From the NCBI RefSeq assembly GCF_014764445.1, contig NZ_CP061721.1, positions 3,844,001 through 3,908,000 of the forward strand: a stretch of 64,000 nt of DNA, read 5' to 3'. The translations under genes and the position numbers were made by a program. The notes beneath the pieces were generated by a model, which was given only the letters and a program-made list of their open reading frames with translations, was not told the origin of the DNA and made no database searches. This stretch comes from Pseudarthrobacter sp. BIM B-2242 (lineage in GTDB: Bacteria > Actinomycetota > Actinomycetes > Actinomycetales > Micrococcaceae). Within the stretch, counting starts at the first letter, position 1. Every line of letters begins with the position of its first letter. This document shows, piece after piece, positions 1 through 9,440 of the stretch.

Positions 1-86
1 GTGACGTTGACGGCCGGGAACGCATAGCCGCCGGCCTTGGCACGGTCAATCATCTCGGAGTAGATCTCTGGGGTTGCAATGGGCAT
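1..86 (-). CDS. fba: Class II fructose-bisphosphate aldolase, N-terminal part only
   Basis: The first 28 codons of a minus-strand gene are present; the rest lies outside the window. They read MPIATPEIYSEMIDRAKAGG followed by YAFPAVNVT, the characteristic start of actinobacterial class II (zinc) fructose-bisphosphate aldolase, which interconverts fructose 1,6-bisphosphate with dihydroxyacetone phosphate and glyceraldehyde 3-phosphate. The ATG at 84-86 has a strong ribosome site (AGGAG) about 6 bases upstream. It lies downstream of tkt-tal-rpe-rpiB but behind a strong rpiB hairpin, so it may have partly separate expression. In ribulose monophosphate metabolism the aldolase belongs to the cleavage branch. 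The family call is firm for so short a piece; the rest of the gene cannot be judged. Confidence 0.85.
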   Translation of the reverse strand, partial: MPIATPEIYSEMIDRAKAGGYAFPAVNV

Positions 87-126
87 GCTGACTCCTGCTG
101 TTGGTTTTGGTTGTTAAAAGAAAGCG

Positions 127-170
127 GCCACGTCATAGCCCCGCCGCATGGGACGGGGCTATGACGTGGC
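127..170 (-). terminator. Strong hairpin terminator after rpiB
   Basis: A perfect 17-bp inverted repeat (127-143 with 154-170) and a 10-base loop lies 8 bases past the rpiB stop. Read on the minus strand it is followed by a T-rich stretch, as for an intrinsic terminator. It would separate, at least partly, fba from the upstream pentose-phosphate genes. Confidence 0.8.
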
Positions 171-177
171 CAGGGTT

Positions 178-651
178 TTACTCGGCCACCTCACCGGTGG
201 TTTCGTAGGTTGCGATCTTGCCGATGCGGCGCTCATGGCGCTCGGCATTGCTGAAGGGTTCCGCCAGGAACGCTTCGATCAGTTCGGTGGCCTCCTGAAC
301 GGTGTGCTGCCGCCCGCCCACCGCCACAACGTTGGCGTTGTTGTGCTCGCGGGCAAGCTTCGCCGTGTCGAGGTTCCAGGCCAGCGCGGCGCGGACCCCC
401 TTAACCTTGTTTGCGGCGATCTGCTCACCGTTGCCCGAGCCGCCCAGCACAATCCCGAGGGCGTCAACGCCGGCGGCCTGATCGGCCACAACAGCTGCTG
501 CTGCGTTAATACAGAACGACGGGTAGTCGTCCTCGGGATCATAGGCGGCCGGCCCGTGGTCCACCATCTCGTAGCCGCTGGCAGACAGTGCATCGATGAG
601 GTGGGAGCTTAGCTCCAGACCGGCGTGGTCGGTTGCGATATGAACGCGCAT
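178..651 (-). CDS. rpiB: Ribose-5-phosphate isomerase B
   Basis: The 157-residue protein interconverts ribose 5-phosphate and ribulose 5-phosphate. It starts MRVHIATDHAG, with the Asp8-His9 pair typical of RpiB, and carries GGSGNGEQIAANK at about residues 70-82. This is the actinobacterial form in which a glutamate (here Glu76) stands in for the catalytic cysteine of the E. coli-type enzyme, as known for Mycobacterium tuberculosis RpiB. An upstream in-frame extension to 804 exists but overlaps rpe and looks like frame noise, so the ATG at 649-651 is chosen. It follows rpe by 10 bases in the tkt-tal-rpe-rpiB operon and supplies ribulose 5-phosphate, the precursor of the formaldehyde acceptor pathway. 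Confidence 0.93.
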   Translation of the reverse strand: MRVHIATDHAGLELSSHLIDALSASGYEMVDHGPAAYDPEDDYPSFCINAAAAVVADQAAGVDALGIVLGGSGNGEQIAANKVKGVRAALAWNLDTAKLAREHNNANVVAVGGRQHTVQEATELIEAFLAEPFSNAERHERRIGKIATYETTGEVAE

Positions 652-661
652 GAGGGGTCCT

Positions 662-1381
662 TCAGACTGGTTGGGGTGCAGGGTTGCTGAGGTTGAGGGC
701 CGTCCGGCCGAAGGCGAGCTGCCCGTTGGTGCGCAGTGACTCGATGGCATCCTCCGGTGAGGCCTTGCCGTACACGGCGGACCCGGCCACGAAGACGTTG
801 GCACCTGCCTCCGCGGCCCGGGTGATGGTTTCCTCGGTGATGCCGCCGTCCACCTGGATGGCCACGTTCACCCCTGAACCGTCCACCGCAGCGCGGGCGC
901 GGCGGATCTTCGGCAGCATAACGTCCAGGAATGCCTGGCCGCCAAAGCCCGGTTCAACGGTCATGATCAGCAGCATGTCCAGTTCGGAGAGCATGTCCAG
1001 GTAGGGCTCCACAGGGGTGGCCGGGCGAAGTGCCATGCCCGCCTTGGCCCCGCGGGCCCGCAGTTCCCGGGCCAGTTTGATGGGGGCTTCCGATGCCTCC
1101 ACGTGGAAGGTCACCGAGCTGAGGCCGGCGTCGGCGTACAGCGGTGCCCAGCGGTCCACATTGGCGATCATCAGGTGGGCGTCCAGGGGGACGGGGCTGA
1201 CTTTCTGGATACGTTCCACAACAGGCAGGCCGATGGTCAGGTTCGGCACAAAGTGGTTGTCCATAACATCCACGTGCACGGCATCGGCGTTGCTGATGCG
1301 GGCGAGCTCGGCCTCGAGGTTGACGAAGTCGGCCGAGAGGATGCTGGGGTTGATGCAGCAGTTCAGGGGTGATGCGGACAT
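662..1381 (-). CDS. rpe: Ribulose-phosphate 3-epimerase
   Basis: The 239-residue TIM-barrel enzyme interconverts ribulose 5-phosphate and xylulose 5-phosphate. Family motifs are visible in order: [10 protein letters not shown] near the N terminus, [14 protein letters not shown] with the catalytic aspartate, [16 protein letters not shown], and QVDGGI with the second catalytic aspartate followed by [10 protein letters not shown]. The start ATG at 1379-1381 gives the usual family length; longer in-frame starts run into tal. It lies 34 bases after tal and 10 bases before rpiB in one operon. In ribulose monophosphate assimilation this enzyme regenerates ribulose 5-phosphate from the xylulose 5-phosphate made by transketolase. 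Confidence 0.93.
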   Translation of the reverse strand: MSASPLNCCINPSILSADFVNLEAELARISNADAVHVDVMDNHFVPNLTIGLPVVERIQKVSPVPLDAHLMIANVDRWAPLYADAGLSSVTFHVEASEAPIKLARELRARGAKAGMALRPATPVEPYLDMLSELDMLLIMTVEPGFGGQAFLDVMLPKIRRARAAVDGSGVNVAIQVDGGITEETITRAAEAGANVFVAGSAVYGKASPEDAIESLRTNGQLAFGRTALNLSNPAPQPV

Positions 1382-1415
1382 GATGTCTGCCTTTCGGTAG
1401 CAGTCAGAGCTCGGG

Positions 1416-2537
1416 TCAGGATGCCTTCCGTGCGGTGGCGAGGGCGCCTTCGACGTCGGCCAGCAGTTCCTTCCAGCTGGCAACAAACTTGTCCAGGCCT
1501 TCGGATTCGAGAAGGGCAACCACCTCGTTGTAGGAAACGCCCAGCGCGTCCAGTGCGTACAGCACTGCCTTGGACTCCGCGTAGGTGGCGGTGATGGTGT
1601 CCCCGGTGACCACGCCGTGGTCGAACGTGGCGTCGAGGGTCTTCTCCGGCATGGTGTTGACGATGTCGGCAGCAACCAGTCCCGTCACGTACAGGGTGTC
1701 AGGGTAAGCCGGGTCCTTGACGCCGGTGGAAGCCCACAGGGGACGCTGCGGACGGGCTCCGGCTTCGGCCAGGGCCTCCCACCGGTCGGTGGAGAAGAGC
1801 TGCTCGTAGACCTGGTAGGCCAGGCGGGCGTTGGCCACGCCGGCCTTGCCCTTGAGGGCCTTGGCTTCATCGGTGCCGAGGGCGTCAAGGCGCTTGTCGA
1901 TCTCGGAGTCCACGCGGGAGACGAAGAACGAGGCCACCGAGTGGATCGTGGACAGGTCGTGCCCGTTTTCCCTGGCCAGTTCCAGGCCGGACTGGAAGGC
2001 GTTGATGACGGCGCGGTAGCGGTCCAGGGAGAAGATCAGGGTCACGTTGACGCTGATGCCTTCGCCCAGGGTTGCCGTGATGGCTTCGAGGCCTTCGAGC
2101 GTTGCGGGGATCTTGATGAGGACGTTGTCCTTGTCCACCTTTTTGTAGAGGTTCTTGGCCTCGGCGATGGTGCCTGCCGTGTCCCAGGCCAGCCGGGGAT
2201 CAACCTCAATGGACACACGGCCGTCGACGCCGTTGGTGGCGGCTGCGATCGGTGCGAACAGGTCGCAGGCGTCAGCGACGTCGGTGGTGGTGATTTCGAA
2301 GATGGTCTCCTCGACGCCGGCGCCCTGGGCCGCGAGTTCTGCGATCTTTGCGTCGTAGTCCGAGCCGGAGGTGATCGCGGCCTGGAAGATGGACGGGTTG
2401 GTGGTCACGCCCACCACGTTCTTTTCGTCGATGAGCTTCTGCAGGCTGCCGCTGGCGAGACGCTCACGCGAGAGGTCATCAAGCCAGATGGACACACCGG
2501 CGTCGGACAGCTGTGCAGTGGGGGTTGCGTTGGTCAT
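1416..2537 (-). CDS. tal: Transaldolase
   Basis: The 373-residue protein transfers dihydroxyacetone units between sugar phosphates in the non-oxidative pentose phosphate pathway. It has the long actinobacterial transaldolase form: [12 protein letters not shown] at the N terminus, [13 protein letters not shown], the Schiff-base lysine in [16 protein letters not shown], and [14 protein letters not shown] prefer the ATG at 2535-2537 because it has a purine-rich site (GAAGGAAG) upstream and the preceding seven codons are not family-like. It sits between tkt and rpe. Together these genes carry out the rearrangement stage that turns fructose 6-phosphate back into the formaldehyde acceptor. Confidence 0.93.
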   Translation of the reverse strand: MTNATPTAQLSDAGVSIWLDDLSRERLASGSLQKLIDEKNVVGVTTNPSIFQAAITSGSDYDAKIAELAAQGAGVEETIFEITTTDVADACDLFAPIAAATNGVDGRVSIEVDPRLAWDTAGTIAEAKNLYKKVDKDNVLIKIPATLEGLEAITATLGEGISVNVTLIFSLDRYRAVINAFQSGLELARENGHDLSTIHSVASFFVSRVDSEIDKRLDALGTDEAKALKGKAGVANARLAYQVYEQLFSTDRWEALAEAGARPQRPLWASTGVKDPAYPDTLYVTGLVAADIVNTMPEKTLDATFDHGVVTGDTITATYAESKAVLYALDALGVSYNEVVALLESEGLDKFVASWKELLADVEGALATARKAS

Positions 2538-2587
2538 GGCTTCTGCTACTTCCTTCAAAAATTGTGGACTGGTGACAATTCGCGGCC

Positions 2588-2626
2588 GCGCCGCGGGACG
2601 TCCCCCATGAGGCCGTCCCGCGGCGC
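2588..2626 (-). terminator. Hairpin between tkt and tal
   Basis: A perfect 13-bp G+C-rich inverted repeat (2588-2600 with 2614-2626) lies in the 110-base gap between tkt and tal. No T run follows on the minus strand. It may be an attenuator or an mRNA-processing and stability hairpin that sets the tkt to tal ratio, not a full terminator. Confidence 0.5.
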
Positions 2627-2647
2627 TGGCCGCAGTGCTGGTTTTGG

Positions 2648-4801
2648 TCAGTTGCGGGCAGCGGCCAGGGAGTCCTTGGCTGCGGCGGCGACTGCCTCCG
2701 CGGTGATGCCGAACTCCTTGAACAGGCGCTTGTAGTCAGCCGAAGCGCCGTAGTGCTCAAGCGAGATGGAGCGGCCGGCGTCGCCGACGAACTCCCGCCA
2801 GCCCAGGGCAAGGCCGGCTTCGACCGAGACGCGGGCCTTGACGGCGGCGGGCAGCACGGACTCGCGGTAAGCGGCGTCCTGCTTGTTGAACCACTCGACG
2901 CACGGCATGGAGATGACGCGGGCGGCGATGCCTTCGGCCTGGAGGGCTTCGCGGGCCTGGACGGCCAGCTGGACCTCGGAACCGGTAGCGATCAGCAGCA
3001 CGTCCGCCGGAACGGTGGCGCCGTCCTTGGCCGCTTCGGCCAGCACGTAGCCGCCCTTGGCCACACCCGCCGGGGAGGCAAAAGTGTCACCCTGTGCCGC
3101 ACCGTTGCCACGGGCGAAGGTGGGGACGTTCTGACGGGTGAGGACGATGCCGGCCGGGTTCTCGTGGTTCTCCAGCATGGTCTTCCACGCGATGCCCACC
3201 TCGTTCGCGTCACCGGGGCGGACAACGTCCAGGCCCACGATGGCACGGAGGGTGGAGAGCTGTTCCACCGGCTGGTGGGTGGGTCCGTCTTCGCCCAGGC
3301 CGATGGAGTCGTGCGACCAGACGTAGATGGACGGGACACCCATCAGGGCGGAAAGGCGGATGGCCGGGCGCTGGTAGTCGCTGAAGATCAGGAACGTGCC
3401 GGAGAACGCGCGGGTCCGGCCATGCAGCGAGATGCCGTTCACGATTGACGCCGCGGCGTGCTCGCGGATGCCGAAGTGCAGGACACGGCCGTACGGGTTA
3501 CCCTTCCAGGCATCGGTGGAGCGGGAAACCGGGATGAACGACGCCGATCCTTCGATGGTGGTGTTGTTGGATTCGGCGAGGTCAGCCGAGCCGCCCCAGA
3601 GTTCGGGCATGACCGGGCCGAGTGCGTTCAGGACCTTGCCGGACGCTGCACGGGTGGAAACGTCCTTGCCTGCTTCGAACACCGGCAGGGCGGCGTCGAT
3701 TCCCGCGGGAAGCTGCTTGGCTTCGATCCGCTCCAGCAGGGCTGCGCCCTCCGGGTTGGACTGCTGCCAAGCCTCGAACGAGGAATCCCATTCGCTGCGG
3801 GCGGCTGCACCGCGGTCAACCACGGCACGGGCGTGGGCCAGGACGTCCTGGTCCACCTCGAAGGACTTCTCCGGGTCGAAGCCCAGGACGGACTTCAAGC
3901 CGGCCACTTCCTCGGCGCCGAGGGCGGAACCGTGGATCTTGCCGGTGTTCTGCTTCTTCGGTGCCGGGTAGCCGATGATGGTCCGCAGCGAGATGATGGA
4001 CGGCTTGGACGTCTCTGCCTTCGCCGCGAGCAGGGCCGAGTAGAGCTCCTGCACGTCTTCGACGTACTCGCCCGTCTCGGTCCAGTCCACGCGCTGGGTG
4101 TGCCAGCCGTAGGCCTCGTAGCGCTTGAGGACATCCTCGGTGAAGGAGATGTCGGTGTCGTCCTCAATGGAGATGTGGTTCTCGTCGTAGACCACAACGA
4201 GGTTGCCCAGCTCCTGGTGGCCGGCCAGCGAGGAAGCCTCGGAGGTCACGCCTTCCTGGATGTCGCCGTCGGAGGCGATGACCCAGATGGTGTGGTCAAA
4301 CGGGGACGTGCCCTCGGCAGCGTCGGCGTCGAACAGGCCGCGCATCCGGCGCTGGGAGTACGCGAAGCCCACCGAGGAAGCCAGGCCCTGGCCCAGCGGA
4401 CCGGTGGTGATCTCCACACCGGCGGTGTGTTTGTACTCAGGGTGGCCCGGGGTCAGCGAATCCCAGGTGCGCAGCGCCTTGAGGTCGTCCAGTTCCAGGC
4501 CGTAGCCGGAAAGAAACAGCTGGATGTACAGGGTCAGCGAGGAGTGGCCGGGTGACAGGATGAACCGGTCACGTCCCAGCCAGTCCGGGTCACGGGGATC
4601 GTGGCGCATCAGCTTCTGGAAAAGAAGGTACGCGGCCGGGGCAAGGCTCATGGCCGTGCCGGGGTGGCCGTTGCCGACCTTCTCCACAGCATCCGCAGCC
4701 AGGACACGGGCGGTGTCCACCGCGCGGTCGTCTGCGGGCGTCCAGTTGAGTGTTGCTGCAGTTGCAGCACCGGGGATCGTCACATTTGTTGTCGGGTTCA
4801 C
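2648..4801 (-). CDS. tkt: Transketolase
   Basis: The 717-residue thiamine-diphosphate enzyme moves two-carbon units between sugar phosphates. Signature segments are present: [17 protein letters not shown], the cofactor motif [13 protein letters not shown], the activating glutamate in [16 protein letters not shown], and a C-terminal domain rich in family motifs. I take the GTG at 4799-4801 as start because an AAAGGA site precedes it by 6 bases; the ATG at 4879 lies inside the conserved control element. It is the first gene of tkt-tal-rpe-rpiB(-fba). The region upstream carries a two-block element that is repeated in front of hxlB, so tkt is likely induced together with the formaldehyde-fixing enzymes. 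Confidence 0.94.
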   Translation of the reverse strand: MNPTTNVTIPGAATAATLNWTPADDRAVDTARVLAADAVEKVGNGHPGTAMSLAPAAYLLFQKLMRHDPRDPDWLGRDRFILSPGHSSLTLYIQLFLSGYGLELDDLKALRTWDSLTPGHPEYKHTAGVEITTGPLGQGLASSVGFAYSQRRMRGLFDADAAEGTSPFDHTIWVIASDGDIQEGVTSEASSLAGHQELGNLVVVYDENHISIEDDTDISFTEDVLKRYEAYGWHTQRVDWTETGEYVEDVQELYSALLAAKAETSKPSIISLRTIIGYPAPKKQNTGKIHGSALGAEEVAGLKSVLGFDPEKSFEVDQDVLAHARAVVDRGAAARSEWDSSFEAWQQSNPEGAALLERIEAKQLPAGIDAALPVFEAGKDVSTRAASGKVLNALGPVMPELWGGSADLAESNNTTIEGSASFIPVSRSTDAWKGNPYGRVLHFGIREHAAASIVNGISLHGRTRAFSGTFLIFSDYQRPAIRLSALMGVPSIYVWSHDSIGLGEDGPTHQPVEQLSTLRAIVGLDVVRPGDANEVGIAWKTMLENHENPAGIVLTRQNVPTFARGNGAAQGDTFASPAGVAKGGYVLAEAAKDGATVPADVLLIATGSEVQLAVQAREALQAEGIAARVISMPCVEWFNKQDAAYRESVLPAAVKARVSVEAGLALGWREFVGDAGRSISLEHYGASADYKRLFKEFGITAEAVAAAAKDSLAAARN

Positions 4802-4846
4802 GGTTTGTCCTTTTGGATCTGGTCGGCCTGGAGCGGCCGGACGGAT

Positions 4847-4911
4847 GCTTTCTGGTTGATATCCATGATTGCGAACCAAATGGGCAGGGGTAACACTGTT
4901 TTCTGACGGTT
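4847..4911 (-). promoter_or_regulatory. Control element shared with the hxlB promoter (copy A)
   Basis: Two blocks, 4847-4866 (20 bases) and 4882-4911 (30 bases), recur base for base at 15060-15079 and 15095-15124 with the same 15-base spacer length but a different spacer sequence. Copy A ends 46 bases from the tkt start and copy B 48 bases from the hxlB start, both on the minus strand. Identity limited to the blocks points to a protein- or RNA-level control site. The regulator is unknown; the divergent LuxR-type gene at 5003 is a candidate. Confidence 0.8.
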
Positions 4912-5002
4912 GTTCCTACCCTTTTGGGTTGGACGGACGTTTTTGCCCGGGTAAGCTGTCCGGATGGGCAACGTCGCCCATCCGCCCGTGAAGGAATCCA
5001 TA

Positions 5003-6271
5003 ATGCCTCTTCCAGACTTGCCGTGGCCGCTGTTACAGAGCGTGGCAGCCTTGGCCGATGCCCCCCTTTCCCAGATAGCAGAACGCCTGCGCGAAGCCAC
5101 GCTGCCCTACATGGGTAGCAGCGCCTTAGTGATCTTCACCGAAGACTGCACGGGCCGGCCGCAGAAAAAAGCCGGCGATGAGGACATCATTTCCCGGGTC
5201 TCCATCACCGAACTGGACACGCTGCGCGCCACCCTTAAGGATGAGGGGCCTTGGTTCGGGGAGGCCGAGCTCGCGGGCAAGACCCGCCCCGTGCTCGCCC
5301 TGAAGCACGCCTCCAGCAACGCCCTCCTGGTCCTCACCGATCCCCCTGCCGATCCGGGGCGCAAGGACGGGCTGGAGCTGGTGACCTATCTGTGGCGGCT
5401 CACTGCGCGGAGGATCCGCGAGAAAGTGGCCGATGCGCCGCCGTCGTACCTCCTCGAATCGCGCGCGGCGTCCGCAGAACGCCTCCGCGTAACGGCGGAA
5501 CTGACCGATCTGCACTCCACCACTCTGGAGACACTCCTTGCAGCCCTGCGTTCATCCTCTTTGGAGGATGCGGCAGCCCGCACCACCGTCACCGACCTCA
5601 CCGCCAAGGCTTTGATCGGGCTCCGGACCCACAGCGACCGCACAACAGACCTGGTGAAGGAGCCTGTGGCCAAGGCTTTCGAACGCCTGCGGGATGACCT
5701 GCGGCCGCTCACACGCTACAGCGGCATCGAGATCGAATTCATCGAACCGCCACTCAACGGACGGGCCCTGCCAGGCGAGGTGGCCCACGCGGCCCGGGCG
5801 ATCGTCCGCGGACTTGTGCTGACCATGACGGAGCAGCCGGATGTCAGCCGCGTGCGGACGCAGTGGGACTGCGACGGCGAAAACCTGCTGATCAACGTCC
5901 GCGACGACGGCCGGGGTGCGCTCAAAGCCGACGCGCCGAGCATCGCGCGCCTGGACCGCCGTGTCCAGGCCCTCACCGGAACGCTGCGGATCGACGTTAT
6001 GCCGGGCTGGGGTGCGGACGTGTTTGTCACCCTCCCCCTGGACCTTAAGAAGACGAGCCCGGCCGGGGATGTCGCCGGCTGGGATCTTGCTGCCAGGGAG
6101 CTTGAAGTGCTCGAGCACCTTGTTGCCGGGCACCGCAACCGGACCATCGCGTCCACGCTGGGCATCAGTGAGAACACGGTGAAGTTCCACGTGCGGAACC
6201 TGTTCAGGAAGCTCGACGTCGGCTCCCGCACCGAGGCGATCGCCCTGGCGCACAGCCACGGACTTCGGTGA
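5003..6271 (+). CDS. LuxR-type regulator with a histidine-kinase-like sensor half
   Basis: The 422-residue protein ends in a clear LuxR/NarL helix-turn-helix (about 358-422: DLAARELEVLEHLVAG, then SENTVKFHVRNLFRKLDV). Before it, at about 295-345, comes a segment resembling a kinase ATP-binding domain (INVRDDGRGAL, then LTGTLRIDVMPGWGADVFVTLPL), and a long helical middle region; the first 140 residues look GAF-like. No transmembrane segment is seen, so it is cytoplasmic. This is an unusual joining of a kinase-like sensor to a DNA-binding output in one chain. The ATG at 5003 is preferred because GAAGGA precedes it; 4964 is an alternative. It is transcribed divergently from tkt across the shared element and could regulate it. 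The function is inferred. Confidence 0.75.
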   Translation: MPLPDLPWPLLQSVAALADAPLSQIAERLREATLPYMGSSALVIFTEDCTGRPQKKAGDEDIISRVSITELDTLRATLKDEGPWFGEAELAGKTRPVLALKHASSNALLVLTDPPADPGRKDGLELVTYLWRLTARRIREKVADAPPSYLLESRAASAERLRVTAELTDLHSTTLETLLAALRSSSLEDAAARTTVTDLTAKALIGLRTHSDRTTDLVKEPVAKAFERLRDDLRPLTRYSGIEIEFIEPPLNGRALPGEVAHAARAIVRGLVLTMTEQPDVSRVRTQWDCDGENLLINVRDDGRGALKADAPSIARLDRRVQALTGTLRIDVMPGWGADVFVTLPLDLKKTSPAGDVAGWDLAARELEVLEHLVAGHRNRTIASTLGISENTVKFHVRNLFRKLDVGSRTEAIALAHSHGLR

Positions 6272-6300
6272 CGGCTTAACCGGCTGAACAAACGCACACC

Positions 6301-6347
6301 CAACGGCCCCGCCTCCCCTTGAACTTCTTCGGAGGCCGGGGCCGTTG
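6301..6347. terminator. Bidirectional terminator between convergent genes
   Basis: A nearly perfect inverted repeat of about 16 bp (6301-6316 with 6331-6347, one bulged base) sits between the stop of the plus-strand LuxR-type gene and the stop of the minus-strand molybdoenzyme gene. It can serve both. Confidence 0.75.
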
Positions 6348-6357
6348 TGCTGTCCCG

Positions 6358-8712
6358 TCAGCCGGCAGTGGCCGCCGACAGCGAGGCCGATTCGTCTGCT
6401 GATTCCGGCTCCGCCATGTGCGGCACAAACCGGACGAACATCGCCTTGAAGCCGGGGGTGTTGGATTCCCTGGCGACGTTTTCCTTGTGGACCAGGGCGT
6501 TGGCTTCGGGGAAGTACGCCGCGGCGCAGCCCTTCGCCGTCGGGTAGGCAACGAGGCGGAACTTGTCCGCCTGCCGGTCGTGGCCGCGGAACGTGCTGAC
6601 CACGTCCACGAGGTCCCGGTCCTCGAACCCGAGTTCCGCCAGGTCCTCAGGGTGCACCAGGATCACGCGCCGGCCGCCCGAGATGCCGCGGTACCGGTCA
6701 TCCAGGCCGTAGAACGTGGTGTTGTACTGGTCGTGGCTGCGGATGGTCTGCAATACCAGGTGGCCGTCCGGCGGGGTCAGGTATTCCAGCGGGCTGACCG
6801 TGAAGCGGCCCCGGCCGATGTCCGTCTGGAAGGAGCGGGTATCGCGCGGCGGGTTGGGCAGCACAAAGCCGTTTTTGGTCCTGACCCGGGTGTTGAAATC
6901 CTCGAACCCGGGCAGGACGCGCGAGATGTGGTCGCGGACCACGTCGTAGTCCTCGGCCATGGCTTTCCAGTCCACGGAGTGGTCCGGCCCGAAGGTCGCT
7001 TCCGCCATCCGTGCCACGATGACCGGTTCGGCCAGCAGGTGCTCGGACACAGGCTGGAGCCTGCCCTGGGTGGAGTGGACCACGGACATGGAGTCCTCCA
7101 CGGACAGGAACTGCGCGCCCTTGGGGTGCTTGTCGTCCTTGTCCGTACGGCCCAGTGTGGGCAGGATCAGGGACGTGCGGCCGTGCACAATGTGGGACCG
7201 GTTGGGCTTGGTGGAGATATGCACGGTCAGGCCGATCCGCTGCATCCCGGCTTCCAGGGTTTCGGTATCCGAGCAGGCGAGCGAGAAGTTGCCGCCCATG
7301 GACACAAAAACGTCCACCTCGTCGCGCTCAAACGCTTCCATGGACTCCACGGCATCGTAGCCGTGGTGCCGCGGGGACTGGATCCCGAACTCGGTGTCCA
7401 GTGCTTCGAGGAGCCATTCCTTGGGTTTTTCCCAGATGCCCATGGTCCGGTCACCCTGGACGTTCGAGTGCCCGCGCACTGGGCAGGCGCCGGCGCCCGG
7501 CTTGCCGAAGTTGCCCTGCAGGAGCAGGACATTGACCATTTCCTTGATGGTGTCCACCGAGTGCGGCTGCTGCGTGACGCCCAGAGCCCAGCAGAAAATG
7601 GTGGCCTTGGACTTGATGAGCATCCCGGCAACGGTTTCGATCTGTCCGCGGGTCAGGCCGGTGGCCTTCTCGGTTTCTGCCCAGTCCAGCTCGCCGCGGG
7701 CGTCGCGGTAGGCATCGAACCCGTCGGTCTGCGCGTCAATGAAGGAACGGTCGACGACGGTACCGGGGTTGCGTTCTTCCTCCGCGAGGAGCAGGTGGCC
7801 CAGTGCCTGGAAGAGTGCCAGGTCACCGCCCACCTTGATCTGCAGGTACTCGTCGGCCAGCGGCGTACCGCCGCCCACCACACCCGAGACGGTCTGCGGA
7901 TCCTTGAAGTTGAAGAGGCCGGCCTCCGGCAGCGGGTTGACGGCCACCACCTTGCCGCCCTTGTCCTTGCATTCCTTCAGTGCGGAGAGCATCCGGGGAT
8001 GGTTCGTCCCGGGGTTCTGCCCCACCACAAAGATGAGTTCGGAGTCGTGGATGTCCTCCAGGGACACGGTGCCCTTGCCGATGCCGATGGTCGGGTTCAG
8101 CGCCGAACCTGAGGACTCGTGGCACATGTTGGAGCAGTCCGGGAGGTTGTTGGTACCCAGGGCGCGGGCGAACAGCTGGTACATAAACGCGGTCTCGTTG
8201 GCGGTGCGGCCTGAGGTGTAGAAGACGCAACGGTCCGGTGTGGAGGCGCGGATGTGTTCACCCACCAGGTCGAAGGCGTCGGCCCAGGAGATCGGGGAAT
8301 AGTGCGACTCCCCTTCACGGATCACTACAGGTTCGCTCAGCCGGCCCTGGTTGCCCAGCCAGTACTCCGTTTTTCCGGAGAGCTCGGCGATGGAATGCCT
8401 GGCCCAGAACTCCGCGCCCACCGTGCGGAGGGTGTTTTCCTCGGCCACCGCCTTGGCACCGTTCTCGCAGAATTCGGCTGCCTTGCGCTTGGTGGCCGAT
8501 TCCGGCCAGGCGCAGCCAGGGCAGTCGAACCCGCCCTGCTGGTTCAGCCGGAGCAGGGACTGCGCGGTCCGGGTCACGCCGGCCTGGGCCACGGCGCGTT
8601 CCAGGGCAACCAGCACAGCCTTGACACCGGCCGCTTCCTTTTTGGGCTTATGGACGGCGAGGTGGTCCTCGTTGATGTCGTCGACGGGGGCGGGCTGCTT
8701 ACCGAACTTCAT
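6358..8712 (-). CDS. FdhF/YdeP-family molybdopterin oxidoreductase (formate dehydrogenase-like)
   Basis: The 784-residue protein belongs to the bis-molybdopterin oxidoreductases of the YdeP type. DCPGCAWPES near residue 64 is the truncated N-terminal cysteine region typical of this family, and NMCHESSGSALNPTIG near 190 holds the cysteine expected to ligate molybdenum. FVVGQNPGTNHPRM and VRGHSNVQGDRTMGI are further family motifs; a molydopterin dinucleotide-binding domain forms the C terminus. No Tat signal is seen, so it is probably cytoplasmic. It lies downstream of the formaldehyde dehydrogenase and its thioesterase partner, which fits oxidation of formate as the last step of formaldehyde dissimilation. 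The family includes members of unproven substrate, so formate is an inference. Confidence 0.75.
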   Translation of the reverse strand: MKFGKQPAPVDDINEDHLAVHKPKKEAAGVKAVLVALERAVAQAGVTRTAQSLLRLNQQGGFDCPGCAWPESATKRKAAEFCENGAKAVAEENTLRTVGAEFWARHSIAELSGKTEYWLGNQGRLSEPVVIREGESHYSPISWADAFDLVGEHIRASTPDRCVFYTSGRTANETAFMYQLFARALGTNNLPDCSNMCHESSGSALNPTIGIGKGTVSLEDIHDSELIFVVGQNPGTNHPRMLSALKECKDKGGKVVAVNPLPEAGLFNFKDPQTVSGVVGGGTPLADEYLQIKVGGDLALFQALGHLLLAEEERNPGTVVDRSFIDAQTDGFDAYRDARGELDWAETEKATGLTRGQIETVAGMLIKSKATIFCWALGVTQQPHSVDTIKEMVNVLLLQGNFGKPGAGACPVRGHSNVQGDRTMGIWEKPKEWLLEALDTEFGIQSPRHHGYDAVESMEAFERDEVDVFVSMGGNFSLACSDTETLEAGMQRIGLTVHISTKPNRSHIVHGRTSLILPTLGRTDKDDKHPKGAQFLSVEDSMSVVHSTQGRLQPVSEHLLAEPVIVARMAEATFGPDHSVDWKAMAEDYDVVRDHISRVLPGFEDFNTRVRTKNGFVLPNPPRDTRSFQTDIGRGRFTVSPLEYLTPPDGHLVLQTIRSHDQYNTTFYGLDDRYRGISGGRRVILVHPEDLAELGFEDRDLVDVVSTFRGHDRQADKFRLVAYPTAKGCAAAYFPEANALVHKENVARESNTPGFKAMFVRFVPHMAEPESADESASLSAATAG

Positions 8713-8761
8713 TGTCCCAACTTCCTTTGCGGCTCGCGCCGTTCTTGTTCAAAACGCCCGT

Positions 8762-8792
8762 TGAGGCGCGCCAGCTGACCTGGCGCGCCTCA
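8762..8792 (-). terminator. Hairpin between thioesterase and molybdoenzyme genes
   Basis: A perfect 12-bp inverted repeat (8762-8773 with 8781-8792, 7-base loop) fills the 107-base gap. It could terminate or attenuate transcription from the formaldehyde dehydrogenase unit, making the molybdoenzyme less abundant or separately promoted. Confidence 0.65.
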
Positions 8793-8819
8793 TCGGAATC
8801 CTGCTGTTCAAGTCCTTGC

Positions 8820-9440
8820 TTACTGGGAAACCTTAGCCAGCGTTTCCCGTTCCGCACCAATGGTGGTGTTATCGCCATGTCCGGTGCGGACCACGGTCTC
8901 CGGCGGGAGGGTGAGGAGCCGTTCCCTGATGGACGTCAGGATGGTGGGGTAATCGCTGTAGGAGCGTCCCGTCGCTCCGGGTCCACCGTTGAAGAGGGTG
9001 TCGCCGGTGAAGACCGTCCCCTCACTTTCGAGGTAGAAGCAGGTGGAGCCCGGGGAATGGCCCGGGGTGTGGATGGCCAGCAGCGCCGTGCCGCCCACCT
9101 CGAAGACGTCCCCGTCGCCGTGGTAACGGTCCGGGTCCGCATCCGGGTAAACCTGCTTCCAGAGGACCAGGTCCTCCGGGTTCAGGATGATCGGGGCGCC
9201 GACGGCGGCCGCAACCTCGCGTGCCGCGCCGATGTGGTCGTTGTGCGCGTGGGTCAGCAGGATGGCCAGGACCTTGCGGCCGCGGACCTGGTTGATGATC
9301 GCGGCAGCATCGTGCGGGGAATCGATGATCACGCACTCATCGTCGTTGCCCACGATCCAGACGTTGTTGTCCACGTCCCAGGTGCCGCCGTCGAGCGAAA
9401 ATGTGCCCGAGGTGACCAGGTTTTCGATGGTGACTGTCAT
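8820..9440 (-). CDS. Metallo-beta-lactamase-fold hydrolase, probable S-formylmycothiol hydrolase
   Basis: The 206-residue protein has the full metal-binding signature THAHNDHIG (His64, His66, Asp68, His69), a later HTPGHSPGS histidine, and the aspartate in [10 protein letters not shown], as in glyoxalase II-like hydrolases. Its start overlaps the end of the mycothiol-dependent formaldehyde dehydrogenase gene by 4 bases (ATGA). In Corynebacterium and Arthrobacter-type genomes a hydrolase of this fold is found directly behind that dehydrogenase and is taken to split S-formylmycothiol to formate and mycothiol. The fold is certain from the motifs; the substrate rests on the context. Confidence 0.8.
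   Translation of the reverse strand: MTVTIENLVTSGTFSLDGGTWDVDNNVWIVGNDDECVIIDSPHDAAAIINQVRGRKVLAILLTHAHNDHIGAAREVAAAVGAPIILNPEDLVLWKQVYPDADPDRYHGDGDVFEVGGTALLAIHTPGHSPGSTCFYLESEGTVFTGDTLFNGGPGATGRSYSDYPTILTSIRERLLTLPPETVVRTGHGDNTTIGAERETLAKVSQ

Noticed and set aside
6418..8112. A 564-codon frame opposite the molybdoenzyme
   Set aside because: There is no recognisable domain and the opposite strand encodes a full-length enzyme.
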